NCBI GenBank assembly: GCA_946999645.1
Contig: CAMQDS010000009.1
Coordinates: 1 to 64,000 of the forward strand
Reading direction: 5' to 3'
Source of the DNA: an uncultured Bacteroidales bacterium
Lineage (GTDB): Bacteria; Bacteroidota; Bacteroidia; Bacteroidales; UBA932
Length of the DNA stretch: 64,000 nt
Part shown: piece by piece, positions 18,255 to 27,476 of the stretch
Numbering within the stretch: the stretch's first letter is position 1
How the letters are laid out: every line of letters begins with the position of its first letter
Position numbers and translations under genes: made by a program
Notes under the pieces: generated by a model
Databases searched by the model: none
What the model was told of the DNA's origin: nothing
What the model saw: the letters and a program-made list of their open reading frames with translations, nothing else

Positions 18255-19301
18255 ATGATGAGTAAGTTGAAGTTTGTAATAGATAAATCAATTCCATTTA
18301 TAAAGGGAGTTTTTGAACCCTATGCTGATGTTTTATATATAGCAGGGAAGGATATTGCATCGTCAGATGTAAAAAATGCCGATGCCCTTATCATAAGGAC
18401 AAGAACAAAATGCAATAAGGAACTACTTGAAGGTTCTTCAGTTAAGATTATAGCGACAGCAACAATAGGTACTGATCATATAGATTTTGGTTGGTGCAAT
18501 GAAAATCGCATAATGGTATCTAATGCAGCTGGATGTAATGCAGGGGGTGTTGTCGAGTATGTGTTTTCTGCATTGTATGGAACAGCGGCGAGGAAATATA
18601 TCAATCTTAATAATTTTACAATCGGAATTATAGGTGTTGGCTGTGTTGGGCGTCGTATTGAAAATATGGCAAGGTATCTTGGTTTTAACGTATTAAAAAA
18701 TGATCCTCCAAGGGAAGCCGTAGAAGGTCATTTTGAATTTTGCAACTTAGACGAATTACTGCATCAATCAGATGTGGTTACTCTTCATGTTCCACTTACT
18801 GAAAATACAGAAAAATTGGCAGATGCAAAGTTCTTTTCTGCAATGAAAAAAGGGGCATTTTTTATAAATACCTCAAGAGGTGAAGTGGTTGATGAGCAGG
18901 CTCTTCTAAAAGCAATTCCTAAATTGGGCCCTGTAATTATTGACACATGGAACAATGAACCAGATATTAACAGAGAGTTATTAGATAAGGTGGATATTGC
19001 AACTCCACATATTGCCGGATATTCATATCAAGGAAAGCAAAACGGCACAGCAGCCTCTGTTAGAGCAGTTGCAAGATTTTTCGGTATAGAAGACTTATAT
19101 GAATTTTTCCCTGAAACGGATATACCAGAACACGAATCTGTCAGATTAGATTTAGCTGGTCTTAATCAAGGAGAAATAGCATCTATATTTCAATATAATT
19201 ATCCTATTTTTACAGATGACTTTATGTTCAGATTAGCACCTGAAAATTTTGAAAAATTAAGGACTGAATATAATTATAGACGTGAAATTTATATTGCATA
19301 A
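18255..19301 (+). CDS. pdxB: Erythronate-4-phosphate dehydrogenase
   Basis: A 348-residue D-2-hydroxyacid dehydrogenase of the PdxB type. It oxidises 4-phosphoerythronate in the DXP-dependent route to pyridoxal phosphate. Visible features are the substrate-side RTRTKCN, the NAD-binding GIIGVGCVGRRIE (about 123-135), the NTSRGEVVDE block and the catalytic His in TPHIAGYSYQGK. The C-terminal dimerisation region typical of PdxB follows. The GYSYQGK ending and N-terminal layout separate it from plain 3-phosphoglycerate dehydrogenases. The start ATG abuts the previous stop. Confidence 0.92.
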   Translation: MMSKLKFVIDKSIPFIKGVFEPYADVLYIAGKDIASSDVKNADALIIRTRTKCNKELLEGSSVKIIATATIGTDHIDFGWCNENRIMVSNAAGCNAGGVVEYVFSALYGTAARKYINLNNFTIGIIGVGCVGRRIENMARYLGFNVLKNDPPREAVEGHFEFCNLDELLHQSDVVTLHVPLTENTEKLADAKFFSAMKKGAFFINTSRGEVVDEQALLKAIPKLGPVIIDTWNNEPDINRELLDKVDIATPHIAGYSYQGKQNGTAASVRAVARFFGIEDLYEFFPETDIPEHESVRLDLAGLNQGEIASIFQYNYPIFTDDFMFRLAPENFEKLRTEYNYRREIYIA

Positions 19302-19314
19302 AAACCACAACATC

Positions 19315-20826
19315 ATGCTATTAAATAATAATGACCTGAAACAACTGGAGACTCTTAAAATGTCAGAAGTCTCCGTAGAAAATCAAATCAAACATTTTAT
19401 CAATGGATTTCCATGGATAAAAATAATTGCTCCGGCAACAAAAGAAAAAGGTATTAACACTTTGTCTGATAATGAGAAACAGAGACTTATTTCTTATTAC
19501 GATAAAGCTAAAATAAATGGTAAAACAAAGTTTGTACCTGCATCGGGGGCGGCTTCCAGAATGTTTAAGGATATGTTTAATGCCTTATCTGAATTGGAAC
19601 ATGGTATAAAGCCTGAAAAAAATTCACCTGCAGATGTTTTGATTTCCAATATAAAACACTTTGCTTTCTATAATGAAAATTTATTCTATTCTAAGTCGGA
19701 AAATCCTGAATATCAAATCAATATTCTCTCTAAATTGCTTACAGATAAGGGACTTAACTATGGATCAAAGCCAAAAGGGGTGCTTGATTTTCACAGGTAT
19801 TCCAATGGTGAAGTTAGGACTGCTATTGCTGAACATCTTATTGAAGCTCAAGACTATATGAGAAATACTGATGGCACTGCACATCTTGTAATAACCATCT
19901 CTCCTGAACATAAAGAATTGTTTGAGTCTGCAATTAATAGAGTTAAGTCTGAATTTGAAAAAAGATATAATGTTAAGTATATAATAAATTTGACATATCA
20001 GGATAGCAAGACGGATACAATAGCAGTTGATTTAGACAATAAGCCGTTTCGCACTGAGACAGGTACCCTTCTATTCAGACCTGCAGGTCATGGTGCTCTC
20101 ATATACAATCTGAACAATATTGATGACGAATTAGTCTGTATTAAAAATATAGACAATGTGGCTAATGAAAGAATGCTCCCAATTACTTCTGAATATAAAA
20201 AAGTATTGCTTGGCAAATGTCTTGATATAAGGGACAAAATATTCTATTTCTTAAATGAGTTGGATAGGAGTAATAGTCTGCCTTCTAAAGAAAATATAGA
20301 TTTATATACTGAAATAGAGAGTTTTTTAGATAAAGTTTTGTGTATAAAATTACCTCCACAAACTAATCTTGCTGTAAAAGCAGATATGCTTCGCAAAAAA
20401 TTGAATAGACCTATAAGGGTCTGTGGTATGGTGAAAAATCAAGGAGAACCGGGAGGGGGACCATTCATAGTAATGGAAAAGGATGGTGCTACTGGTTTAC
20501 AGATACTTGAAAGTTCTCAAATCAACTCATCCGAGCCTGAAATAATGAATATTTTAAGTAAGTCAACTCACTTTAATCCAGTGGATATAGTTTGTTATCT
20601 TAAAGATTACAAAGGCAATAAGTTTAATTTAATTGATTTTGTAGACAATGAAGCCGGGTTCATAAGCAAAAAAAGTTATAAAGGTCAAACTCTTAAAGCT
20701 CTTGAATTACCCGGCTTATGGAATGGTGCTATGAGTAACTGGAATACTGTTTTTGTTGAGGTGCCATTGGAGACATTTAATCCTGTAAAAACAGTTTTAG
20801 ATCTTCTACGTTCTGCACATCAATAA
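19315..20826 (+). CDS. DUF4301 family protein
   Basis: A 503-residue protein of DUF4301, a family of Bacteroidetes with a sugar-nucleotidyltransferase-like pattern. Visible blocks are PWIKIIAPATKEKGI, FVPASGAASRMFKDM (a phosphate-loop-like segment), FRPAGHGALIYNLN and the glycine-rich RVCGMVKNQGEPGGGPF. The start is placed at the ATG at 19,315, as the family begins MLxNxxDLxQL; a GTG at 19,282 would overlap pdxB. It is the last gene of the recF group and converges with the glucanotransferase gene 16 bases away. The biochemical role is unknown. Confidence 0.85.
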   Translation: MLLNNNDLKQLETLKMSEVSVENQIKHFINGFPWIKIIAPATKEKGINTLSDNEKQRLISYYDKAKINGKTKFVPASGAASRMFKDMFNALSELEHGIKPEKNSPADVLISNIKHFAFYNENLFYSKSENPEYQINILSKLLTDKGLNYGSKPKGVLDFHRYSNGEVRTAIAEHLIEAQDYMRNTDGTAHLVITISPEHKELFESAINRVKSEFEKRYNVKYIINLTYQDSKTDTIAVDLDNKPFRTETGTLLFRPAGHGALIYNLNNIDDELVCIKNIDNVANERMLPITSEYKKVLLGKCLDIRDKIFYFLNELDRSNSLPSKENIDLYTEIESFLDKVLCIKLPPQTNLAVKADMLRKKLNRPIRVCGMVKNQGEPGGGPFIVMEKDGATGLQILESSQINSSEPEIMNILSKSTHFNPVDIVCYLKDYKGNKFNLIDFVDNEAGFISKKSYKGQTLKALELPGLWNGAMSNWNTVFVEVPLETFNPVKTVLDLLRSAHQ

Positions 20827-20842
20827 CAAGGTATTTCAGTGT

Positions 20843-23431
20843 CTATCCTCGATGTGATTCTGAAATCATCTGTTTCATTTTAGAATTAAATTCTCTTTCT
20901 TTAATGAGTGACTCAAGAGTAATGTGCATTCTGTAACGCCAATAATGGTGAGGTATAGAAGGTATATTAATTCTCTCGTCCGCAGGATTACCAGGATAAC
21001 GTACTTCTCCACTTATAGATAACCAGTCTTGTAGTGGTAGGATTGTGAGCATTGCCGGTGAATTAAGGTGGCTGTGGACTATTTTTTCGCAAATCCATGG
21101 TTCGCAGAAATATGGAGTTTCACCATAGCATCCCAACATATTCCTATAATATCTCCCAGATGCTTCCCTGTCTTCTTCCCACCATGCTCGTAGTGTGCTT
21201 GTATCGTGTGTGCCTGTTGCACATACACACATGTACGGATATGTTTCAGGATTAGCGAACTCTACCTTCGGGTCTTTAGGCATTCGTTGAATTTCCAAAG
21301 AAAGAATGCTTAATTCTTTCATTGTATCAGGCACGCAAGCAGGAATCATTCCAAGATCTTCTCCGCATGCAAGCATATCAGTGCTTTCCAAAAGAGAAGG
21401 TAATTTAGATAGGGCTGACTGTTTCCAGAAATCATTGTGCCTATGGTAGAAGAAGTCCGTATATAAGTTATTGAAACTTTGTTTTTGATAGTCGTTAAGC
21501 GCTCTGTATGCAAAGGTATAATGAGCTGCGATACGCGGATGCCAATAGCCTGGGTGATGAGGATCTTCTATAAACAATACATCATCCAACAACCACATAA
21601 ATCCGTCCTTTAGCCGTTTCTCTTTTTCGTCTTTTTCATCAAATAATGTATCCACATTTCTTTGTGTAGATACTTCAGGAACAAGCCTTCCGTTTTGTAT
21701 GTATTTTTCCTTTACTTCATTTGACAGATTACCAAAAATTTCATATAGTACCCAATCTTCTAAAATAGGGGTTGAATAGCGGCCGCTATACATATCAAAT
21801 CCTTTGTATTTCAATTCTTCTGAAGAATATGGAAGGGCAGGATTGAAATATCCAGATAGCCCACGTGTATTTTTATATGGAATTTCCCATATGCGGAAAA
21901 AGCCTAAAATATGATCAATTCTAAAACAGTCGAAATATTCGCTCATCTTCCTCAATCTGGACTTCCACCATGCATAGTCGTCTTTTGCCATATTTTCCCA
22001 GTTGTAAGTAGGGAAACCCCAGTTTTGTCCTAAGGCAGAAAAAGCATCTGGTGGTGCTCCTGCTTGGGAATCCATATTGAACAGTTCTGGATGTGTCCAA
22101 GCATCAGCACTTGTTCTACTGATGCCTATAGGAAGATCACCTTTCAATACAATTCCAAACTTATGGGCATAGTTCACGACATCTTTTAATTGCTGATCCA
22201 ATAAATATTGTTCAAAACAATAAAAGCCAGTTTCTTCTTTATTGTCTGAAATATAATTGAGAATAATCTTTTTGGAATACTTTGCATATTTTCCCCATTT
22301 AGAAAAATCAGCGGTACCGAATTTTTTACTAAGGCAATTAAATACAGCATACGGCTCTAGCCAATCCTTATTTTCAATATAGAATTTATTGTATTCATTG
22401 CTCGACAATATTTCCAGACCTTTCTTTTCAAAGACTTTTCTTAGCAGACGCTCCTTTTCACGGTTAACTTTTTCATAATCAATCTTATCCAATAGATTCA
22501 ATTCCTTTTGTAAAGTCTTATATTCTTTATTTTCAGCTACTCCTGCGTCTGGAAGATTTAGAAATTGAGGATGAAGAGCAAATGAGGAATTAGCATTATA
22601 AGGATAGGAATCCTGCCACGTCCCTGTAATATGTGTATCATTTATAGGAAGTAATTGGATGATATTCTGCCCAGTTGAAACTGCCCAATCTACCATCTTC
22701 TTTATATCTTTAAATTCACCTGTTCCGAACCCTGTTTCACTTCTTAATGAGAATACAGGTATAGCTGTTCCTGCACCCTTCCATTGAAAAACAGGAAAAG
22801 AAGGGGTTAAATTGTATAAGGCAATAACTGTATTTTTATCAGGAATATCAGAAAGTTTATGATTTTCTCCTTCTTCCCAAAATAATAATTTTTTACTTGT
22901 TTTATCAAGTACAACAAATTTATATTCTATTGGTTCACAGACATCTATATTTATAGACCATAACGGGAAATCTGAATCATCCATAGGAATAAACTTAGTC
23001 CAATTACCTAATTTTTCTCCGCTTCCTGTTATGGCAATTATTTGTGAAGGCTTTACAGTAGCATTCAGAAAAGAAATTAAGATATTTCCACTTTTTTTAG
23101 TTGCTTTTGTAGCAGTTTGTCTTTTGAAAATCACATCTTTAAACATTCCTGAATAGAAAGCAGCATCAGCAGGGCAATCTATCCATCTGTCTTTAATTAT
23201 AAGTCGTTTACCCTTTGGATATACTGGTACTCTATGTTCTTTCCATTCTTTTCTTAGACATGCATTGTCATTCCTGACCTCGAAAGAATAAGTTTTTCCT
23301 TTTAATTTTTCTAATTCTATCTGCCAATGCCCGTCTTTAATGTATGTCATTTCATAAACGGTATTGCCATTTCTTAAAAATAATTTTTCACCCGGTACGG
23401 TGTTGTAATTAAGTGTAATTAGAATATTCAT
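20843..23431 (-). CDS. malQ: 4-alpha-glucanotransferase with N-terminal starch-binding domains
   Basis: An 862-residue GH77 enzyme that moves alpha-1,4-glucan segments between chains in glycogen and maltodextrin metabolism. The first ~230 residues look like two CBM20-type starch-binding domains, each beginning with a beta-strand and a GxWxxxxxL-like pattern (DGHWQIELEKL; GEKLGNWTKFIPM). The catalytic barrel carries FSLRSETGFGTGEF, PIGISRTSADAW, FDCFRIDHILGFFRIW (catalytic Asp), ACGEDLGMIP (catalytic Glu) and CATGTHDTSTLR. This CBM20 plus GH77 layout is known from Bacteroidetes and plants. No other glycan genes are adjacent, so it probably stands alone. Confidence 0.93.
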   Translation of the reverse strand: MNILITLNYNTVPGEKLFLRNGNTVYEMTYIKDGHWQIELEKLKGKTYSFEVRNDNACLRKEWKEHRVPVYPKGKRLIIKDRWIDCPADAAFYSGMFKDVIFKRQTATKATKKSGNILISFLNATVKPSQIIAITGSGEKLGNWTKFIPMDDSDFPLWSINIDVCEPIEYKFVVLDKTSKKLLFWEEGENHKLSDIPDKNTVIALYNLTPSFPVFQWKGAGTAIPVFSLRSETGFGTGEFKDIKKMVDWAVSTGQNIIQLLPINDTHITGTWQDSYPYNANSSFALHPQFLNLPDAGVAENKEYKTLQKELNLLDKIDYEKVNREKERLLRKVFEKKGLEILSSNEYNKFYIENKDWLEPYAVFNCLSKKFGTADFSKWGKYAKYSKKIILNYISDNKEETGFYCFEQYLLDQQLKDVVNYAHKFGIVLKGDLPIGISRTSADAWTHPELFNMDSQAGAPPDAFSALGQNWGFPTYNWENMAKDDYAWWKSRLRKMSEYFDCFRIDHILGFFRIWEIPYKNTRGLSGYFNPALPYSSEELKYKGFDMYSGRYSTPILEDWVLYEIFGNLSNEVKEKYIQNGRLVPEVSTQRNVDTLFDEKDEKEKRLKDGFMWLLDDVLFIEDPHHPGYWHPRIAAHYTFAYRALNDYQKQSFNNLYTDFFYHRHNDFWKQSALSKLPSLLESTDMLACGEDLGMIPACVPDTMKELSILSLEIQRMPKDPKVEFANPETYPYMCVCATGTHDTSTLRAWWEEDREASGRYYRNMLGCYGETPYFCEPWICEKIVHSHLNSPAMLTILPLQDWLSISGEVRYPGNPADERINIPSIPHHYWRYRMHITLESLIKEREFNSKMKQMISESHRG

Positions 23432-23472
23432 TATGTGTTATTTAATTAATATTTATAAATCTTTATAACTAC

Positions 23473-24258
23473 TTAATTTTCAAGCCATTTAAGAAAGTCA
23501 TCTACTTTAGTCCTTGAAACTGTAAGGTCTGGTAAATCTTCATGAGATGTGCCTATAACTTTTCTAATATTATCCTTCAATATTATAGATAGTCTTCCTC
23601 CAAAAAGTTTTGAAATACTGTCCACGGCATCTTTTGCTATTATACAACGTCTTGAAATCTTAAAGAATTGTGTTGGATTAAGGTCTTTCATAATGACATC
23701 CAATGAACTGTCTATGATGTACATTCTTCCTGCTTTTGTAACCACATGATTATCCTTTGTCTTAGAGAAAAAACAAAGAATCTCGGCCATATTTATGGGA
23801 ACTATATGGTCGTTAAGGTGTACTAACAGTCGTTCTTTATATGTCTTAGATATATCTTTTTTTGTAATTTTTTGAATCAGACTTCCTATATCTTTTATTT
23901 CGGAAGATTTTCGACATCTTTCTACCGCTCTTTTTAGCGATGAAATGTCTATAGGTTTAAGTAGATAATCTATACTATTGACTTCAAAAGCTTTAATTGC
24001 ATACCTATCATATGCCGTAGTAATTATAACATGGACATTTATATCTATTCGTTTGAAAATTTCAAAACACTTTCCATCAGACAGTTCAATATCCATGAAA
24101 ATAATATCTGCTTTGTTATTCGGATTATTTAGCCAGTCCACTGTTTCAGATATAGAAGTCGTGCTTCCCAATATTGAAATGTCGCTAAAATTCTCTTCGA
24201 TAGTCTTTATCAGAGTTCTTGCTGCAATAAGTTCATCTTCTACAATAAGTGCTTTCAT
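23473..24258 (-). CDS. LytTR-family response regulator (orphan)
   Basis: A 261-residue response regulator. The receiver domain has the acidic pair at the N-terminus (VEDE), the phosphoryl acceptor Asp56 in IIFMDIEL, a TTAYDRYA segment and Lys101 in YLLKPID. The C-terminal ~110 residues are a LytTR DNA-binding domain (ERLLVHLNDHIVPI, FFSKTKDNHVVTKAGRMYII, FFKISRRCIIAKDAV). No histidine kinase gene is adjacent, so its partner is encoded elsewhere. It is divergent from glpABC across a 324-base gap, so a link is possible but not shown. Confidence 0.9.
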   Translation of the reverse strand: MKALIVEDELIAARTLIKTIEENFSDISILGSTTSISETVDWLNNPNNKADIIFMDIELSDGKCFEIFKRIDINVHVIITTAYDRYAIKAFEVNSIDYLLKPIDISSLKRAVERCRKSSEIKDIGSLIQKITKKDISKTYKERLLVHLNDHIVPINMAEILCFFSKTKDNHVVTKAGRMYIIDSSLDVIMKDLNPTQFFKISRRCIIAKDAVDSISKLFGGRLSIILKDNIRKVIGTSHEDLPDLTVSRTKVDDFLKWLEN

Positions 24259-24582
24259 TATGTGAGCTATACTATGTGTTGTTTATTTCGAATATTAGTG
24301 TGTTTTAAATAGTTAATAATGCAAAGATATTATAATCATAAAGTTTTGCACTTTTTTTTTGAAAAATGTTTGTCTTTGCTTAATCTTTTCTGACGATTTT
24401 ATTTCATCTCAACTATTTTGCTAAATGCTTCTGGAATATTCAAAGTATAAAATTGAAAAAAATTATATATTTTTTAGTTTCATTCCGAAGACTATTTATT
24501 ATATTTGTCTTCGAAATGAAATATTAATTGTATCGTTTTTCTCTTCAGTTAATACTGGTCAGGAAAAGTCATTTTAAACATT
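24259..24582. promoter_or_regulatory. Divergent regulatory region between the LytTR regulator and glpABC
   Basis: A 324-base AT-rich gap without ORFs. It holds the -7 box TATATTTG at 24,500-24,507 on the + strand. This box lies between CGAAGAC (24,486-24,492) and its inverted copy GTCTTCG (24,507-24,513), a 7-bp palindrome with a 14-base spacer. An operator that overlaps the promoter of glpABC is the natural reading. The rest of the gap shows nothing else I can name. Confidence 0.5.
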
Positions 24583-26220
24583 ATGGATAATAACACTATC
24601 AACAAGGAATTTGATGTAATCATAATTGGTGGTGGAGTGACGGGTGCCGGAACAGCTCGTGATTGTGCAATGAGAGGTCTTAAGGTGCTATTGGTGGAGC
24701 GGAAGGATATTGCTGACGGAGCTACAGGTCGTAACCACGGACTTTTGCACAGTGGAGCTCGTTATGCTGTTACCGATATGGAGTCTGCATCAGAATGTAT
24801 AAAGGAAAATCTTATTCTAAAAAAAGTTGCAAGTCATTGTGTTGATGATACTTCAGGTTTTTTTATTTCTTTGCCTGAAGATGATCTTGACTACCAGGCG
24901 AAATTTGTCAAATCTTGTATTGCGGCAGGAATAGATGCTGAAATTATTGATCCTAAAGAGGCAATAAGATTAGAGCCATCTGTTAACCCTTCTATCGTGG
25001 GAGCAGTCAGGGTGCCTGATGGCTCTGTAGACCCTTTTAGACTTTGTTCTTCTAATATAGTCGATGCAAAGTTACATGGGGCTAAGATATTGATTTATAC
25101 AGAAGTGTTAGAAATAATCAAGAAGGGTGATACTGTTGTTGGAATAAAAGTGTTGGATCATAAGACAGGTGAAAATTCTGAATACTATGCTCCAATTGTT
25201 GTGAATGCTTGCGGAATTTGGGGGCATCATATAGCTTCTCTTGCAGGAGTTAATGTTGGTATGTTTCCAGCAAAAGGGGCTTTGCTTATATTTGCTCACA
25301 GAGTTAATAATATTGTTCTTAATAGATGTCGTAAGCCGGCAAATGCAGATATATTGGTGCCTGGGGATACAGTATGTGTGATAGGAACTACTTCTACACG
25401 AGTACCTTATGAAGAATGTGACGATATGAGAGTTACCCCTGATGAGGTAGATTTGCTTCTTACCGAAGGTGCAAAACTTGCTCCATCATTGGCTTATTCC
25501 AGAATTTTGAGAGCATATGCGGGGGTACGTCCTCTTGTATCTGCTGATAATGATCCTTCTGGAAGAAATATAAGTCGAGGTATCGTCCTTTTGGATCATG
25601 AAAAAAGGGATGGCCTTAAAGGTTTTATTACTATAACTGGTGGTAAACTTATGACTTACAGGCTAATGGCTGAAATGGCTTCTGATCTTGTGTGCAAAAA
25701 ATTGCATGTTGATGAAAAATGCCAGACGAGAACTGTACCATTACCTGGTTCTGGGAATGGAAATATTCAAAGAACTACAAGAAAAATTTGGGCTTCTCCG
25801 GATATTACCCAAAAGGCTACTGTTGGTAGATTGGGTAGCAGAGCGGCAAATGTAAGTTTAGAATCATCCTATGATCGGAGTTTGGTATGCGAGTGTGAGG
25901 AAGTCCCAGTTGGGGAGGTTAAGGCGGCTATTATCGGCTTGGATGTTCATAAACTCATAGATCTGCGTCGTCGTACCAGAATAGGGATGGGAACTTGTCA
26001 AAGTGAAATATGTGCATGTCGAGCAGCTGGGATTATAGCAGAGACTGGAACGTGTATCTCAAGGGCTAGAGAGGATTTATTGACTTTTTTGGAAGAAAGA
26101 TGGAAGGGAATGTATCCTATAGCTTGGGGAGAAACGTTGAGAGAAACAGAATATACACAGTGGGTTTATTCTGAAATATCAGGAGTGTCTGCAAGTAAAG
26201 AAAAGGAGGTTTCAAAATGA
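24583..26220 (+). CDS. glpA: Anaerobic glycerol-3-phosphate dehydrogenase subunit A
   Basis: A 545-residue FAD protein that oxidises sn-glycerol-3-phosphate to dihydroxyacetone phosphate. It has the Rossmann dinucleotide motif GGGVTGAGTARD, the GRNHGLLHSGARY segment of GlpA/GlpD enzymes and a C-terminal BFD-like [2Fe-2S] region with CECEE and GTCQSEICAC cysteines, a feature of GlpA rather than GlpD. The ATG lies behind a promoter with an inverted repeat. It overlaps glpB by 4 bases and is the first gene of glpABC. Confidence 0.93.
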   Translation: MDNNTINKEFDVIIIGGGVTGAGTARDCAMRGLKVLLVERKDIADGATGRNHGLLHSGARYAVTDMESASECIKENLILKKVASHCVDDTSGFFISLPEDDLDYQAKFVKSCIAAGIDAEIIDPKEAIRLEPSVNPSIVGAVRVPDGSVDPFRLCSSNIVDAKLHGAKILIYTEVLEIIKKGDTVVGIKVLDHKTGENSEYYAPIVVNACGIWGHHIASLAGVNVGMFPAKGALLIFAHRVNNIVLNRCRKPANADILVPGDTVCVIGTTSTRVPYEECDDMRVTPDEVDLLLTEGAKLAPSLAYSRILRAYAGVRPLVSADNDPSGRNISRGIVLLDHEKRDGLKGFITITGGKLMTYRLMAEMASDLVCKKLHVDEKCQTRTVPLPGSGNGNIQRTTRKIWASPDITQKATVGRLGSRAANVSLESSYDRSLVCECEEVPVGEVKAAIIGLDVHKLIDLRRRTRIGMGTCQSEICACRAAGIIAETGTCISRAREDLLTFLEERWKGMYPIAWGETLRETEYTQWVYSEISGVSASKEKEVSK

Positions 26221-27476
26221 AATTTGATACGATAATAATAGGTGGGGGGCTTAGTGGACTTCTTTGTGCCATAAGACTTCAAAGTCGTGGAAATAATTGT
26301 GCCATTATTTCAGCCGGACAGAATGCTATGCATTTTTCGTCAGGTAGTTTTGAATTGTTGTGTAGAAACAATGAAGGAGAAACTGTTGAAGAACCTCTTG
26401 AAACAATTGATTGTCTAAGTGATACTCATCCTTATAAAAAAATAGGCAAAGCGAAAGTTCAACAATATAGTTCTGAAGTATGTTCTATTTTCAATGATGC
26501 TGGAGTGGTTCTTCAAGGTCGTACAGACAAAAATAGTTATATGATAACTCCTTTTGGTCTTGTTAAGCCGGCATGGCTTGCTCTTGAGGATGTTACTCTT
26601 CTTTCTTCTCCAGAAGAAAGTGTAGGTAAAAATATACTTATAGTAAACCTGAAAGGATTTTTAGATTTCAATGTAAAATTTATAGAAGAATATTTTGAGA
26701 AGAAGGGGAGCAGGTGCAGTATTAAGGTCGTTGATTTGCCCGAATTAGATAAAATGAGGACAAACCCTTCAGAAATGAGATCTGTAAATATTGCTAAGAT
26801 TATGGATAGAAGAGAGATTCTTCTATCGCTTGTCGATAAACTTAAGTCTTTAATATCAGATGAGGATACTCTTGTTTTACCTTCTGTATTTGGACTTAAA
26901 AATGATGAGGCATTGGATTTTATTAAAAAAGAAATACCTATTAGAACAGTATTTATAGGAACTATGCCTCCTTCTATCCCGGGTATACGCTCTCAGTTGA
27001 AGTTGAAGAGTTATTTTAGACATCTTGGAGGAATTATTCTTGAGGGAGATAGTGTGGTAAGAACAGAAATAGAGGGTAATCGTGTACAAAAAATATTTTC
27101 AGAAAATTTTGGTACTCTTCACCTGGAAGCAAATCAATTTGTCCTTGCAACAGGAAGTTTTTTCAGTAAAGGTCTTGTTGCGACAACTGATGCTATCATA
27201 GAACCTTTGTTTGGTTTGGATGTAGACTATGTAGAAGGACGTGGAAATTGGTATGATAGTAAATTCTTTGCTCATCATGCTTATTTGGGTTTTGGAGTAA
27301 AGACTGATAATAACTTTTTTACGCAAAAAGGCGGTAATAAAATTGAAAACCTGCGGGCAGTAGGAGCAGTGCTTGGAGGATACAATCCTATCGATTTGGG
27401 TTGTGGAGCCGGTGTTGCCATTATGTCATCGTTGGCGGTAGCAGATGCGATTATAAATGATAAGGAGGAACTGTGA
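26217..27476 (+). CDS. glpB: Anaerobic glycerol-3-phosphate dehydrogenase subunit B
   Basis: A 419-residue flavoprotein subunit. The N-terminus IIIGGGLSGLLCAIRL is the dinucleotide-binding loop, followed by a SSGSFELLCR segment typical of GlpB. The C-terminal end has a GAVLGGYNPIDLGCGAGVAI motif that closes the FAD site. GlpB joins GlpA in the catalytic dimer and passes electrons to GlpC. It overlaps glpA and glpC by 4 bases each, which indicates translational coupling. Confidence 0.9.
   Translation: MKFDTIIIGGGLSGLLCAIRLQSRGNNCAIISAGQNAMHFSSGSFELLCRNNEGETVEEPLETIDCLSDTHPYKKIGKAKVQQYSSEVCSIFNDAGVVLQGRTDKNSYMITPFGLVKPAWLALEDVTLLSSPEESVGKNILIVNLKGFLDFNVKFIEEYFEKKGSRCSIKVVDLPELDKMRTNPSEMRSVNIAKIMDRREILLSLVDKLKSLISDEDTLVLPSVFGLKNDEALDFIKKEIPIRTVFIGTMPPSIPGIRSQLKLKSYFRHLGGIILEGDSVVRTEIEGNRVQKIFSENFGTLHLEANQFVLATGSFFSKGLVATTDAIIEPLFGLDVDYVEGRGNWYDSKFFAHHAYLGFGVKTDNNFFTQKGGNKIENLRAVGAVLGGYNPIDLGCGAGVAIMSSLAVADAIINDKEEL

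Noticed and set aside
24259..24582. LytTR regulator as proven regulator of glpABC
   Set aside because: Only adjacency supports it; I do not see a clear LytTR-type direct repeat in the gap.
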